Part shown: positions 1 through 6,642 of the stretch, in pieces
Position numbering within the stretch: position 1 is the stretch's first letter
Layout: the number at the start of each line of letters is the position of its first letter
Source: Burkholderiales bacterium UBA4615
GTDB lineage: Bacteria; Pseudomonadota; Gammaproteobacteria; Burkholderiales; Burkholderiaceae_E
Direction of reading: 5' to 3'
NCBI GenBank assembly: GCA_002386465.1
Contig: DGIT01000053.1
Location: 8,001 to 15,388, forward strand
Length of the DNA stretch: 7,388 nucleotides
The notes under the pieces: model-generated
What the model was told of the DNA's origin: nothing
The model's input: only the letters and a program-made list of their open reading frames with translations
The model's database searches: none
Position numbers and translations under genes: made by a program

Positions 1-209
1 GAGGGCACATCCAGTCCGCCGAGGATATTGAGCAGGGTCGATTTGCCACTGCCCGACGGCCCGAGCAGCACCACGAACTCGCCGCGCGCAATGTCCAGGT
101 CGACCTGGCGCAGGGCCACGACCTCGAGTTCACCGCTGGGGTAGACCTTGCTCAGTCCGCGCGCACGGAAGATGGCGGCTGCGGATAAGTCGGGTTCGGG
201 GGCAGGCAT
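1..209 (-). CDS. ABC transporter ATP-binding protein, MacB/LolD type (N-terminal part; runs off left edge)
   Basis: This is the nucleotide-binding subunit of an ABC transporter, which would hydrolyse ATP on the cytoplasmic face of the membrane to drive a partner permease. Only the first 69 codons are present. The Walker A motif GPSGSGKST is at residues 50-58 and is followed by LLNILGGLD, the wording typical of the MacB/LolD/YknY group (lipoprotein release, macrolide or peptide efflux). The A-loop aromatic is probably the Tyr in LSKVYPSG (residues 19-26). The ATG at 207-209 gives the usual short N-terminal extension before the first beta strand; no good Shine-Dalgarno site precedes it. A 193-bp gap separates it from the secreted-protein gene upstream, so it may be a separate transcription unit. 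Walker B, signature motif and partner permease lie outside the window, so the transported substrate is unknown. The family call is secure; the subgroup is likely. Confidence 0.93.
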   Translation of the reverse strand, partial: MPAPEPDLSAAAIFRARGLSKVYPSGELEVVALRQVDLDIARGEFVVLLGPSGSGKSTLLNILGGLDVP

Positions 210-402
210 GGGGGCAAGCTGAGCAGTACGGATGGTGCCGAAGCCCCAATCCTGACTGCACCGTCAGCCCATGGACTTGTCCTGCATCAACCCGAACGAT
301 GATCCGCGTGTCGCACCGCGCCGCGAAACATCGGTGTGCCCTCTCTGGACTGACCTGGATCCAGAACTGCTTCAGCGCACAACCGGGGCCTCAGCCCTCG
401 TC

Positions 403-918
403 TCAGCGTCGCCCTGGTGTCACCGGACGTAAAGCACCGTTGCTCCACAGAAAGGCTTCAGAAGATTTTTTTGTGGGGCAGCAGCGGGCATCGTCCGGCC
501 CATAACCAAGTGTCTGAACGACGATACGGGCTCCGTTGACCGCGATCTTTTCAATGGTGCCTTCGACATGACCGGACCCGATCAACTTAACGCCGTTGCC
601 GGCCCGCTGAAAGATCCCGACTGACAGGCCCCAGTAATTGCCGCCACCGCAGCTTTCGGTCACATAGGGCGCGATGATGTCCTCTTGTCCGTCGCCATCG
701 ATATCCGCGCGTCGCCACTGGTCTGACTGCGCCACCCTGAAGCTGCAGCCGCCTCGTGCGCCTTGACGTCCTTCGGGCGAAGTTTTGATCGCCGTGTCGA
801 GGTCGCGGCTTGACTGCGCGTGGGCAGTCTGAATAAGCGCGAGACCCATCGAAAGTACAAGTGCATGCCCGACCCGGACGATGCTGGCATGCTGATGGCT
901 GCGAATGCTGCGCGACAT
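403..918 (-). CDS. Small secreted protein with DxDxDG calcium-loop motif, unknown function
   Basis: A 171-residue protein of unknown function. The N-terminus has basic residues, a hydrophobic stretch (about residues 17-32) and a likely signal peptidase I site AHA|QSS after residue 34, so export to the periplasm or beyond is predicted. Residues 71-80 read ADIDGDGQED, a DxDxDG loop (Asp72, Asp74, Asp76, Asp80) as in EF-hand, VCBS and FG-GAP calcium-binding segments. A Gly-rich block follows (about 89-101), and CCP at 146-148 near the C-terminus; with Cys58 and Cys90 this gives four cysteines in the mature chain, so disulfides are plausible. The C-terminal part (LGYGPDDARCCPT) faintly recalls LppP/LprE-type secreted proteins, but I would not assign it. 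The start lies 3 bp after the stop of the amidohydrolase gene with no clear ribosome site of its own, which suggests translational coupling and membership in the operon. It is real by signal peptide and motif content; its function is open. Confidence 0.82.
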   Translation of the reverse strand: MSRSIRSHQHASIVRVGHALVLSMGLALIQTAHAQSSRDLDTAIKTSPEGRQGARGGCSFRVAQSDQWRRADIDGDGQEDIIAPYVTESCGGGNYWGLSVGIFQRAGNGVKLIGSGHVEGTIEKIAVNGARIVVQTLGYGPDDARCCPTKKSSEAFLWSNGALRPVTPGRR

Positions 919-921
919 ACT

Positions 922-2652
922 TCAGCGCGCAGCGGCTGTCGCAAGCACTTGCGCGCCGCGCACCAGCTTGCCGGGTAGCGCGCCAGTGGCTTCGCCGTTG
1001 CACATGATCTCGGTGCCGCTCACGAAGGTGTGCCGGTACCCTTCCGCACGCTGCATCAGGCGTCGCCCGCCTGCGGGCAGGTCGCGCATCACTTCCGGTG
1101 CGCGCAGCCGCAGATTGTCGAAGTCGATCAGGTTCAGGTCAGCCTTGGCGCCCGGGACGATCACCCCCCGATCGTTCAGGCCGACGGCGCGGGCCGTGGC
1201 ACGGCACTGACGCTCGATCAGCGTCTCGAGTGGGATGCGACCGTGCGGCCGATCGCGGCCCCACCATTGCAGCAGCGTGGTGGGAAAGCTCACGTCGCAG
1301 ATGCTGCCCACGTGCGCGCCGCCGTCCGACAGGCCTGGTACGGCGAACGGGTTGAGCAGCATCTCGCGTACGACATCAAGATTCTTGCCGCTCCAGTTCA
1401 GCGAAGGCGTGTAGATCTGCGCATGACCGTCGCGCTCGAGCAGCCAGTCATAGACCACTTCCAGTGGCGAGCGGCCTTCGCGCTGTGCACAGGCCGCAGC
1501 CGAGCTTGACGGGTGCGGTTCGTAGTTCGGCGGATCACCCAACTGGAACATGACATCGAAGGTATCGATCATGCGGCTGCCCAGCAGGCCTTTCTTGTCG
1601 ACCTGATTGCCGTCGATGATCGCGCGGCGCACCAGGGGGTCGCGCATGCGTGCCACCCGCTCAGGGAGCGGCAGATCCTTGATAGCCTTGTAGGCCGGGC
1701 TGTAAAGGAACGGGTTGAGCGTCAGGTCCAGGCCCAGCAGCAATCCGACCGCCCGCGCAGCGACCTGCCCGCGCATCGTCACGCCACGTCGGCTGGCTTC
1801 CTCGCAGCGGGCAAGCGTGTCCTTCCACATGTCGGGGCGACCATCGAATTGAGCGACCGACACCGACACCGGCGCGCCGGACTCGCGTCCCAGACGCTCG
1901 AGCAGGTCGAGTTCCTCTTCCTTGTGCAGCTGGTCGCTCACGAACTGCAGCACCCCGCCTTCACGGCCGACTGCGCGTGCAATGGCAAGCAGTTCTTCGG
2001 TCTCGGCCCGCAGTGTGGGCACGGGCTCGCCACGGATGCTCTTGTGGTTAATGTGCCGCGACGAAGAAAAACCGAGCGCGCCTGCGCGGATGGCTTCTCC
2101 GGCGATCTGCGCCATGAAGGCGATCTCGTCTGCGCTGGCAGGTTCGCGTGCAACGGCGCGCTCGCCCATCGCATGCACGCGCATGGCCGCATGCGGCACC
2201 TGTGTGCCCAGGTCGATATCGCGCGGCAACGTCTCAAGAAAATCCAGAAACTGCGGAAACGACTCCCATGTCCACGGCAGCCCTTCGTGCAGAGCAGTCC
2301 CTGGGATGTCTTCGACCCCTTCCATCAGCTCGATCAGCCGCTGCTGGTTCTTTGGCAGCACTGGCGCAAAGCCCACACCGCAATTGCCCATCACGGCGGT
2401 GGTCACGCCATGCCAGCTGGAGGGTGCGAGGTGCTTGTCCCAGGCCGCCTGGCCGTCGTAGTGCGTATGGATGTCCACGAACCCCGGAGCCAGCAACAGT
2501 CCATCGGCCTGCACTTCGCGATGGCCGCGCGCAGTGATGCGCCCGACCTCGCTGATGCGGCCGTTGTCGATCGCGACATCGGCCACACGACGCTCGGCGC
2601 CGGTGCCGTCGATGACGGTGGCACTACGGATCACGGTCTGGTGAGTGTTCAT
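922..2652 (-). CDS. Amidohydrolase of the D-aminoacylase / N-acyl-D-amino-acid deacylase family
   Basis: A 576-residue cytoplasmic amidohydrolase-superfamily protein (COG3653-like), a family that classically removes the N-acyl group from N-acyl-D-amino acids. Visible motifs: an N-terminal beta-sandwich piece with VIDGTGAERR (13-22); the metal-binding start of the TIM barrel, GFVDIHTHYDGQ (57-68, His62 and His64); GNCGVGFAP (89-97, with Cys91 at the place of the metal-bridging Cys of D-aminoacylase); GALGFSSSRH (191-200); and the catalytic-Asp motif SDGGAHVG (442-449, Asp443). The C-terminal GVIVPGAKADLNLIDF (496-511) is the usual end of the composite domain. Length is somewhat above the roughly 480-residue classical enzymes but normal for this subgroup. 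The His residues expected after barrel strands 5 and 6 are not obvious (VLQFVSD at 234-240; VSVSVAQFD at 262-270), so metal content and substrate may differ from true D-aminoacylases. It starts 15 bp after the acyl-CoA synthetase with a strong ribosome site. The family call is firm; the substrate is unknown. Confidence 0.93.
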   Translation of the reverse strand: MNTHQTVIRSATVIDGTGAERRVADVAIDNGRISEVGRITARGHREVQADGLLLAPGFVDIHTHYDGQAAWDKHLAPSSWHGVTTAVMGNCGVGFAPVLPKNQQRLIELMEGVEDIPGTALHEGLPWTWESFPQFLDFLETLPRDIDLGTQVPHAAMRVHAMGERAVAREPASADEIAFMAQIAGEAIRAGALGFSSSRHINHKSIRGEPVPTLRAETEELLAIARAVGREGGVLQFVSDQLHKEEELDLLERLGRESGAPVSVSVAQFDGRPDMWKDTLARCEEASRRGVTMRGQVAARAVGLLLGLDLTLNPFLYSPAYKAIKDLPLPERVARMRDPLVRRAIIDGNQVDKKGLLGSRMIDTFDVMFQLGDPPNYEPHPSSSAAACAQREGRSPLEVVYDWLLERDGHAQIYTPSLNWSGKNLDVVREMLLNPFAVPGLSDGGAHVGSICDVSFPTTLLQWWGRDRPHGRIPLETLIERQCRATARAVGLNDRGVIVPGAKADLNLIDFDNLRLRAPEVMRDLPAGGRRLMQRAEGYRHTFVSGTEIMCNGEATGALPGKLVRGAQVLATAAAR

Positions 2653-2658
2653 GGGTGA

Positions 2659-2665
2659 CTCCTTT
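2659..2665 (-). promoter_or_regulatory. Ribosome binding site of the amidohydrolase gene
   Basis: The minus strand reads AAAGGAG followed by a 6-nt spacer and the ATG at 2650-2652. This near-perfect Shine-Dalgarno site in the 15-bp gap after the acyl-CoA synthetase stop fixes the start. Confidence 0.8.
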
Positions 2666-2667
2666 GA

Positions 2668-4194
2668 TCAGGCTTTGCCGTACTGCTGGCGCAGCGTGGG
2701 CTTGTGGACTTTTCCGGTGGCATTGCGCGGCAATGCCTCGACGAACTGGACACTGCGCGGCAGCTTGAAGCGGGCGAGATTGTCGCGGCAGTGATCGATG
2801 ATCTGTTCGGCGCTCAGGCTGCAGCCTGGCTTGAGCACCACGATGGCCTTGCCCACTTCGCCCCAGCGCTCGTCGGCTACGCCGATAATGGCGGCTTCGG
2901 CCAGTTCAGGCAGCTGATACAGCACGCTCTCGACTTCAGCCGGATACACGTTCTCGCCGCCCGAGATGTACATGTCCTTGGTCCGGTCGACGATGTAATA
3001 AAACCCCTCTTCATCTACACGGGCGGCATCACCGGTGTGCAGCCAGCCGTCGGTGAATGAGCTGATGTTGGCATCCGGTCGGTTCCAGTAACCAGGCGTG
3101 ATGTTCGGGCCGCGCACCCAGAGCTCACCCATCTCGCCAACCGGCACATCCAGGCCGGTCTCGTCGACGATGCGGACCTCGGTATGCAGCACCCTCTGGC
3201 CAGCCGAGCCGATCTTGCGCGCGGCATCGCGGCGATCAAGCACCAGCACAGCCGGGCTGGTTTCGGTCATGCCATAGCCCTGGTTCAGCGCCACGCCCCG
3301 GGCCAGCCATATTTCAAGCAGCGGCACCGGCATGGGCGCACCACCGACACCGGCCACCTTGATGCGGGACAGATCGGCGCGCGCAAACCGCTCGTGCTGG
3401 CACATGAACTGGTAGTGCGCAGGCACGCCAAAGAAATGGGTCAGCCCCACTTGCGGGTCGTGGATCAGGGCGAGCGCTTCGCCCGGCTCAAAGACGCGCG
3501 GCACGATCACGGTGCCGCCCGCATGAAACACCGGGTTGGAGTAGCAGTTCAGCCCGCCGGTATGAAAGAGCGGGAGCACGCACAGGAAGACGCTCGCGTA
3601 GCTGATCTCGGCAGGCCCGCCCAGATTCACCACGTTCCAGAAGGTCATGCCGTGGGTAATCATGGCGCCCTTGGGGCGGCCCGTCGTGCCCGAGGTGTAC
3701 ATGATGGTGGAGACATCATCATGGCTGATGCGTGCGCAGGCCTCACTGGGCAGTGGGGGTGCCGCACCCAGCGCGACCTCATACGGGCTGTGCGGGCCGC
3801 GACGCTCGAGCAGCGTCAGCCCGGCTACGGTCGCCGTGAGCGCAATAGCCGTCTCGCTGAACTCCGGGTCGTGGATCAGGACCTTGGGCGCAGCATCGCC
3901 AACAATGAACCGCAGCTCTGGCACCGTCAGTCGCCAGTTCAGCGGCACGAACACCGCACCCAACCGGCCGCAGGCAAACTGCAGCTCAAAGAAATCAGTG
4001 CAGTTCTGGGCCAGGATCGCCGCACGATCGCCTCGGGCGACGCCTTGACTGCGCAGCCAGCTTGCCAGCCGGGCGATACGCGCATCCAGTTGCAGATAGG
4101 TGAGCTTGCGCGCTTCGCCCAGGTCGTGCGCAGCGATCGCCCCGGGACTGTTGCGGGCATGGTGCGCGATCCAATCGTAGGCCGGCAGGCTCAC
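2668..4194 (-). CDS. AMP-forming acyl-CoA synthetase (fatty acid/carboxylic acid-CoA ligase, ANL superfamily)
   Basis: A 508-residue class I adenylate-forming enzyme that should activate a carboxylic acid with ATP and CoA to the acyl-CoA through an acyl-AMP intermediate in the cytoplasm. All core motifs are present in order: phosphate loop MYTSGTTGRPKG (165-176), YGMTET (307-312), GWLHTGD (383-389, Asp389 binding ribose), hinge IVDRTKD (401-407), GGENVYP (412-418) and NATGKVHK (491-498) with the catalytic Lys495. Length and motif wording match FadD/FadK-like ligases, often annotated as long-chain fatty acid-CoA ligase, but chain length or ring specificity cannot be read. The start is GTG at 4192-4194, supported by a GAGGAG site 7 nt upstream. 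It lies 92 bp downstream of the CoA-transferase gene and 15 bp upstream of the amidohydrolase. Having both a ligase and a CoA-transferase in one operon suggests two different CoA-activation steps or two acids in the same pathway. Confidence 0.96.
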   Translation of the reverse strand: MSLPAYDWIAHHARNSPGAIAAHDLGEARKLTYLQLDARIARLASWLRSQGVARGDRAAILAQNCTDFFELQFACGRLGAVFVPLNWRLTVPELRFIVGDAAPKVLIHDPEFSETAIALTATVAGLTLLERRGPHSPYEVALGAAPPLPSEACARISHDDVSTIMYTSGTTGRPKGAMITHGMTFWNVVNLGGPAEISYASVFLCVLPLFHTGGLNCYSNPVFHAGGTVIVPRVFEPGEALALIHDPQVGLTHFFGVPAHYQFMCQHERFARADLSRIKVAGVGGAPMPVPLLEIWLARGVALNQGYGMTETSPAVLVLDRRDAARKIGSAGQRVLHTEVRIVDETGLDVPVGEMGELWVRGPNITPGYWNRPDANISSFTDGWLHTGDAARVDEEGFYYIVDRTKDMYISGGENVYPAEVESVLYQLPELAEAAIIGVADERWGEVGKAIVVLKPGCSLSAEQIIDHCRDNLARFKLPRSVQFVEALPRNATGKVHKPTLRQQYGKA

Positions 4195-4201
4195 GTGTCA
4201 G

Positions 4202-4207
4202 CTCCTC
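4202..4207 (-). promoter_or_regulatory. Ribosome binding site setting the GTG start of the acyl-CoA synthetase
   Basis: GAGGAG on the minus strand, 7 nt before the GTG at 4192-4194. No other in-frame start in the vicinity has comparable support. Confidence 0.75.
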
Positions 4208-4230
4208 ATGGGCAAACGGCTACTCGGGTG

Positions 4231-4268
4231 CCCGGCAATGCGAGGGGTGTCTGTTCGCATGGCATGGG
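4231..4268 (-). repeat. Imperfect inverted repeat (hairpin) between CoA-transferase and acyl-CoA synthetase genes
   Basis: ATGCGA (4238-4243) and TCGCAT (4255-4260) form a perfect 6-bp stem with an 11-nt loop. Weaker flanking pairs extend it: CG/CG at 4235-4236 with 4262-4263, and CCC/GGG at 4231-4233 with 4266-4268, interrupted by small mismatches and bulges. It lies in the only sizeable gap (92 bp) inside the operon. There is no T-run, so it is not a typical intrinsic terminator; an mRNA processing or stability element is possible. Confidence 0.4.
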
Positions 4269-4286
4269 GCAGACCCGGCGCGGTTT

Positions 4287-5504
4287 TCAGGTGGGTGATT
4301 CGGTCACGCCGGCGGCGCACAGTGCACTGACCCGGGCAGCGTCATAACCGATGGAGGCCAGGATTTCCTTGGTGTTTTCGCCCGGTCGGGCGATCGGCTT
4401 GTCGATGCCGCCGTTGCCGTGCTCTAGCTTGAACCCGGAGCCTGCAAGCGTGACCGGGCCCCAGGGTGTCTGGGCCTGCTGCAACAGGCCCCGGTGGGCC
4501 AGCTGCGGGTGTTCGACAATTTCCGCAATGTTTCGCACGCGCCCGCAGGGCACATCGGCTTCGATCAGGCGCTTTTCCCAGGCATCGGGGTCGCCGTCGC
4601 GCATGGCGGACTCGACAATCTCGTGGATCTCCTCGCCATGCGCGATACGGCCTGCCCAGTCTGCAAAGCGGGGGTCGGCCAGTACATCGCTGCGTCCGAT
4701 GGTTTTCATCAGCCGCTCGTACTGCGCATCAGTGAGCGCTGCCAGCACGATAAAGCCCTCTCCGCACTGAAAGCGCGAAGCCGTGGGTTTGCGGGTGATC
4801 GACAGATTGCCGGCCTGCGGAGAGACATGACCCGAGATCATGTAATCCGCTACCGGGTGGCCAAGGAAATTGAGCATGGAATCGAGCATGGCCACATCCA
4901 CGAGCTGGCCCTGACCGGTATGGGTGCGCTGAAAGAGCGCGCCGGCCAGCGCAAAAGCGCCCGTGATGCCTGTGGTGATGTCGGCCAGCGGAAAGCCTGC
5001 GCGCATCGGGCCGGTGCTGGGCTCGCCCGTGATCGACATCAGCCCGGAGATCGCCTGGATCTTGCCGTCAAAGCTCGGTGTGCGCCGTTCCGGCCCGGTC
5101 GTGCCAAAGCCCGAGATGGCGCAATAAATCAGGCGCGGGTTGATCTTGCGCAGCTGCGGCCAGCCGATCCCCAGCTTTTCCATCACGCCGGGGCGAAAGT
5201 TTTCGCAGACCACATCGGCATCCTGAGCCAGGCGGTTCACGATCTCTACTGCCTCGGGCCTCGCCAGGTCGAGGACCAGGCTGCGCTTATTGGCGTTCGA
5301 GGCCATCCACGAAGGCCCCATCTTGCGCTGTGACCACTCGGTGGCCAAGGCGCCGCCCTGTCGTGAGGCCTCGCCGCCCGGAGGCTCAATCTTGATGACA
5401 TCGGCACCTTGCAGCGCCAGTTGCAGCGTGCAAAAGGGGCCTGCCAGGTAATGCGTGAAGTCGAGGATGCGCACCCCCTCGAACATCTTGCCATTCGGGT
5501 TCAT
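4287..5504 (-). CDS. CaiB/BaiF family III CoA-transferase
   Basis: A 405-residue family III CoA-transferase, which moves CoA between an acyl-CoA donor and a carboxylic acid through an aspartyl-CoA thioester. Length is typical (about 380-430). Family landmarks are GVRILDFTHYLAGPFCT (10-26), GADVIKIEPPGGE (33-45), the ADVVCENFRPGVMEKLG segment (96-112), SGFGTTGP (131-138), FDGKIQAISGLMSITGEP (145-162) and the FPLADITTG block (171-179), where Asp175 matches the catalytic Asp of formyl-CoA and carnitine CoA-transferases. The C-terminal RPGENTKEIL (372-381) is also standard. Start at ATG 5502-5504, three bases after the stop of the GrdB-like gene, with AGAAGG about 8 nt upstream inside that gene, so translation is probably coupled. 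Homologues act on carnitine, oxalate, bile acids, succinate/benzylsuccinate and many other acids, so the substrate cannot be deduced. Confidence 0.95.
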   Translation of the reverse strand: MNPNGKMFEGVRILDFTHYLAGPFCTLQLALQGADVIKIEPPGGEASRQGGALATEWSQRKMGPSWMASNANKRSLVLDLARPEAVEIVNRLAQDADVVCENFRPGVMEKLGIGWPQLRKINPRLIYCAISGFGTTGPERRTPSFDGKIQAISGLMSITGEPSTGPMRAGFPLADITTGITGAFALAGALFQRTHTGQGQLVDVAMLDSMLNFLGHPVADYMISGHVSPQAGNLSITRKPTASRFQCGEGFIVLAALTDAQYERLMKTIGRSDVLADPRFADWAGRIAHGEEIHEIVESAMRDGDPDAWEKRLIEADVPCGRVRNIAEIVEHPQLAHRGLLQQAQTPWGPVTLAGSGFKLEHGNGGIDKPIARPGENTKEILASIGYDAARVSALCAAGVTESPT

Positions 5505-5507
5505 GAC

Positions 5508-6449
5508 TCAGACCTTCTCGGCAATGGCTGAGTCGCGGATCGCGTGAGCGGTGCGCTTGATGGCCAGCTGTTCCGCCTTGCGCCGCTCGATGTCTTCCGG
5601 TGTCAGTGCGGCTGCATTGAGCACATGGTGCTTCCACTGCGCTTCGCCGTTCCAGCGCAGCGGATTTTGCACTGTGGTGCGTGATGCGATGGCCGACTCA
5701 AGCACCCGCAGGGCCAGCGCGAGGGTGCTGTCTTGTGAGGCCGGGTCGTAGGGGCGCGCAGCCGCGTTGCCAAGCGGCATGTCGCTGAAGAGAAAGCGCG
5801 GCACACCGCAGGTCTCGACGATGTCCTTGGCGCACCCCATGACCACCGTCGGAATGCCCGCAGCTTCAAGATAGCGTGCGGTCAATGAAATGGATTGATG
5901 GCAGATCGGACAGTTGGCCACCAGGACTGCAACATCGACACCGTCTTCGCGACAGCGCGCCAGGATATCCGGGCAATCGACTTCAAGCGTATGGCGCTGA
6001 CTGCGATTGGTGGGCACGCCATGAAAGCGTGGTGCAACCGATCCGATCAGGCCTGCAGCCGCCGCGCGCCGCAGTGCCGGCAGAGGGAACCAGCAGTTGG
6101 CATCATCCGTGAGCTGACGGCGATCGATGCCCACATGCGAGACGCGCAGATCATGGTCGACCGAGGTGTCGCCCGAATAGGCTTTGTAGAACTTGGCCGC
6201 AGCGTTGTAGGGTGCCTTGCAATCCTGCTGACCCTTGCTCGGATCGAAGGGTGCTGCAGTGGTCAGCAGCGCCACCCGGCATTGCGACAGCGGCTTGCTT
6301 AGCGCGGTGAACGGGACATCCTGAAAGGATGCATAGCGGTAGTGATTGTTCGTGCCGAGGGCGTCGTACCAGGCATGTGTGCGGTCGATGTAGCGAACCG
6401 GCACATCCCAGTCCGGGGAAAATCCCAGCGAATCGGTTTCAAAGGCCAC
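5508..6449 (-). CDS. GrdB-like protein (glycine/sarcosine/betaine reductase selenoprotein B family), Cys-containing homologue
   Basis: The protein has 313 residues from the preferred GTG start. It resembles the GrdB/PrdB family, whose anaerobic members carry a selenocysteine and reductively cleave the C-N bond of glycine, sarcosine, betaine or D-proline. Similar features (GTG numbering) are VSHVGIDRRQLTDDANCWFP (103-122), RRAAAAGLIGSVAPRFHGVPTN (127-148), then VDVAVLVANCPICHQS (171-186) followed by AGIPTVVMG (197-205) and DMPLGN (223-228). The block around Cys180-Pro-Ile-Cys183 falls where GrdB has its Sec/Cys redox motif; here it is Cys, and there is no in-frame TGA. No signal peptide or membrane segment. 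It is the first gene of the operon and lies 3 bp from the CoA-transferase. An ATG 27 bp upstream (6474-6476, 322 residues) lacks a ribosome site, whereas the GTG at 6447-6449 has CAGGAG 6 nt before it. The reaction is unknown: a thiol-dependent reductive or lyase-type step is inference. Confidence 0.85.
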   Translation of the reverse strand: MAFETDSLGFSPDWDVPVRYIDRTHAWYDALGTNNHYRYASFQDVPFTALSKPLSQCRVALLTTAAPFDPSKGQQDCKAPYNAAAKFYKAYSGDTSVDHDLRVSHVGIDRRQLTDDANCWFPLPALRRAAAAGLIGSVAPRFHGVPTNRSQRHTLEVDCPDILARCREDGVDVAVLVANCPICHQSISLTARYLEAAGIPTVVMGCAKDIVETCGVPRFLFSDMPLGNAAARPYDPASQDSTLALALRVLESAIASRTTVQNPLRWNGEAQWKHHVLNAAALTPEDIERRKAEQLAIKRTAHAIRDSAIAEKV

Positions 6450-6455
6450 GGGTGT

Positions 6456-6461
6456 CTCCTG
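6456..6461 (-). promoter_or_regulatory. Ribosome binding site favouring the GTG start of the GrdB-like gene
   Basis: CAGGAG on the minus strand, 6 nt before GTG 6447-6449. It lies inside the longer reading that would begin at ATG 6474-6476, which has only pyrimidine-rich sequence upstream. Confidence 0.65.
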
Positions 6462-6502
6462 AGCGTTCCTATGCATGGAACAGGTGCGGGCAAGCGTGGT
6501 TC

Positions 6503-6511
6503 ATCCTAGCA
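6503..6511 (-). promoter_or_regulatory. Candidate extended -10 promoter for the minus-strand operon
   Basis: The minus strand reads TGCTAGGAT, a TGn extension followed by TAGGAT (4 of 6 matches to TATAAT). No good -35 lies 16-18 bp upstream; that position is occupied by the dyad at 6523-6554, so an activator could replace it. A start near 6496 would leave a leader of about 45 nt to the GTG at 6449. Inference from consensus only. Confidence 0.3.
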
Positions 6512-6522
6512 CGCAGGGGTGA

Positions 6523-6554
6523 GGCTGATCGGGCAGACAAAGGGTCGATCACCC
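6523..6554. promoter_or_regulatory. Candidate operator: 9-bp dyad GGcTGATCG-N14-CGATCAcCC
   Basis: Arms at 6523-6531 and 6546-6554 are inverted repeats with one mismatch in nine bases, separated by 14 bp. The element spans roughly -28 to -58 relative to the putative start of the minus-strand operon, a position typical for an activator or repressor site. The right arm CGATCACCC recurs exactly at 6639-6647. No regulator gene is in the window, so the protein that binds is unknown. Confidence 0.4.
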
Positions 6555-6584
6555 CCGTGCGCAGGTCCGTGAAATGTCGCCCTG

Positions 6585-6623
6585 GTTTGACCGATTGGCT
6601 TGACCCGCTGACTTGACCAACAG
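6585..6623 (+). repeat. Three 13-bp direct repeats with TTGACC core
   Basis: TTGACC occurs at 6587-6592, 6600-6605 and 6613-6618, an exact 13-bp period. The full units are GTTTGACCGATTG, GCTTGACCCGCTG and ACTTGACCAACAG; besides the core, the last base G is shared and T precedes it in two of three. The array sits directly upstream of, and the third copy overlaps, the candidate -35 of the P450 promoter. It looks like a regulator-binding array rather than a minisatellite because only the core is conserved. Confidence 0.55.
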
Positions 6624-6642
6624 GGCACCCGATCACTACGAT
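6613..6642 (+). promoter_or_regulatory. Candidate sigma70-type promoter of the P450 gene
   Basis: TTGACC (6613-6618; 5 of 6 to TTGACA) is followed after 18 bp by TACGAT (6637-6642; 4 of 6 to TATAAT). Transcription would begin near 6649, giving a leader of about 84 nt that opens with the hairpin at 6651-6675. Confidence 0.4.

Noticed and set aside
252..267. Small inverted repeat CTGAC-N6-GTCAG in the gap before the ABC gene
   Set aside because: A 5-bp stem without T-run or promoter context is expected by chance; it is not a supportable terminator or operator.
344..365. Palindrome CTGGATCCAG (355-364) and TCTGGA/TCCAGA arms in the left gap
   Set aside because: Short, without relation to a promoter I can recognise; chance occurrence is likely.
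299..505. Plus-strand frame of 68 codons at the left gap
   Set aside because: It has no ribosome site and no motif, and runs into the antisense of the secreted-protein gene.
1513..2658. Long plus-strand reading frame of 381 codons opposite the amidohydrolase gene
   Set aside because: It is the complement of a gene with clear family motifs; its translation shows no domain, and long antisense frames are expected in GC-rich coding DNA.
3184..4347. Long plus-strand reading frame of 387 codons opposite the acyl-CoA synthetase gene
   Set aside because: It lies antisense to a gene with all ANL motifs; the translation is low in recognisable motifs and rich in Arg, His and Gln, as typical for a shadow frame.
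5508..6449. Possible selenoprotein with TGA-encoded selenocysteine
   Set aside because: The frame is continuous without in-frame TGA, and the family site reads Cys, so no recoding or SECIS is needed.
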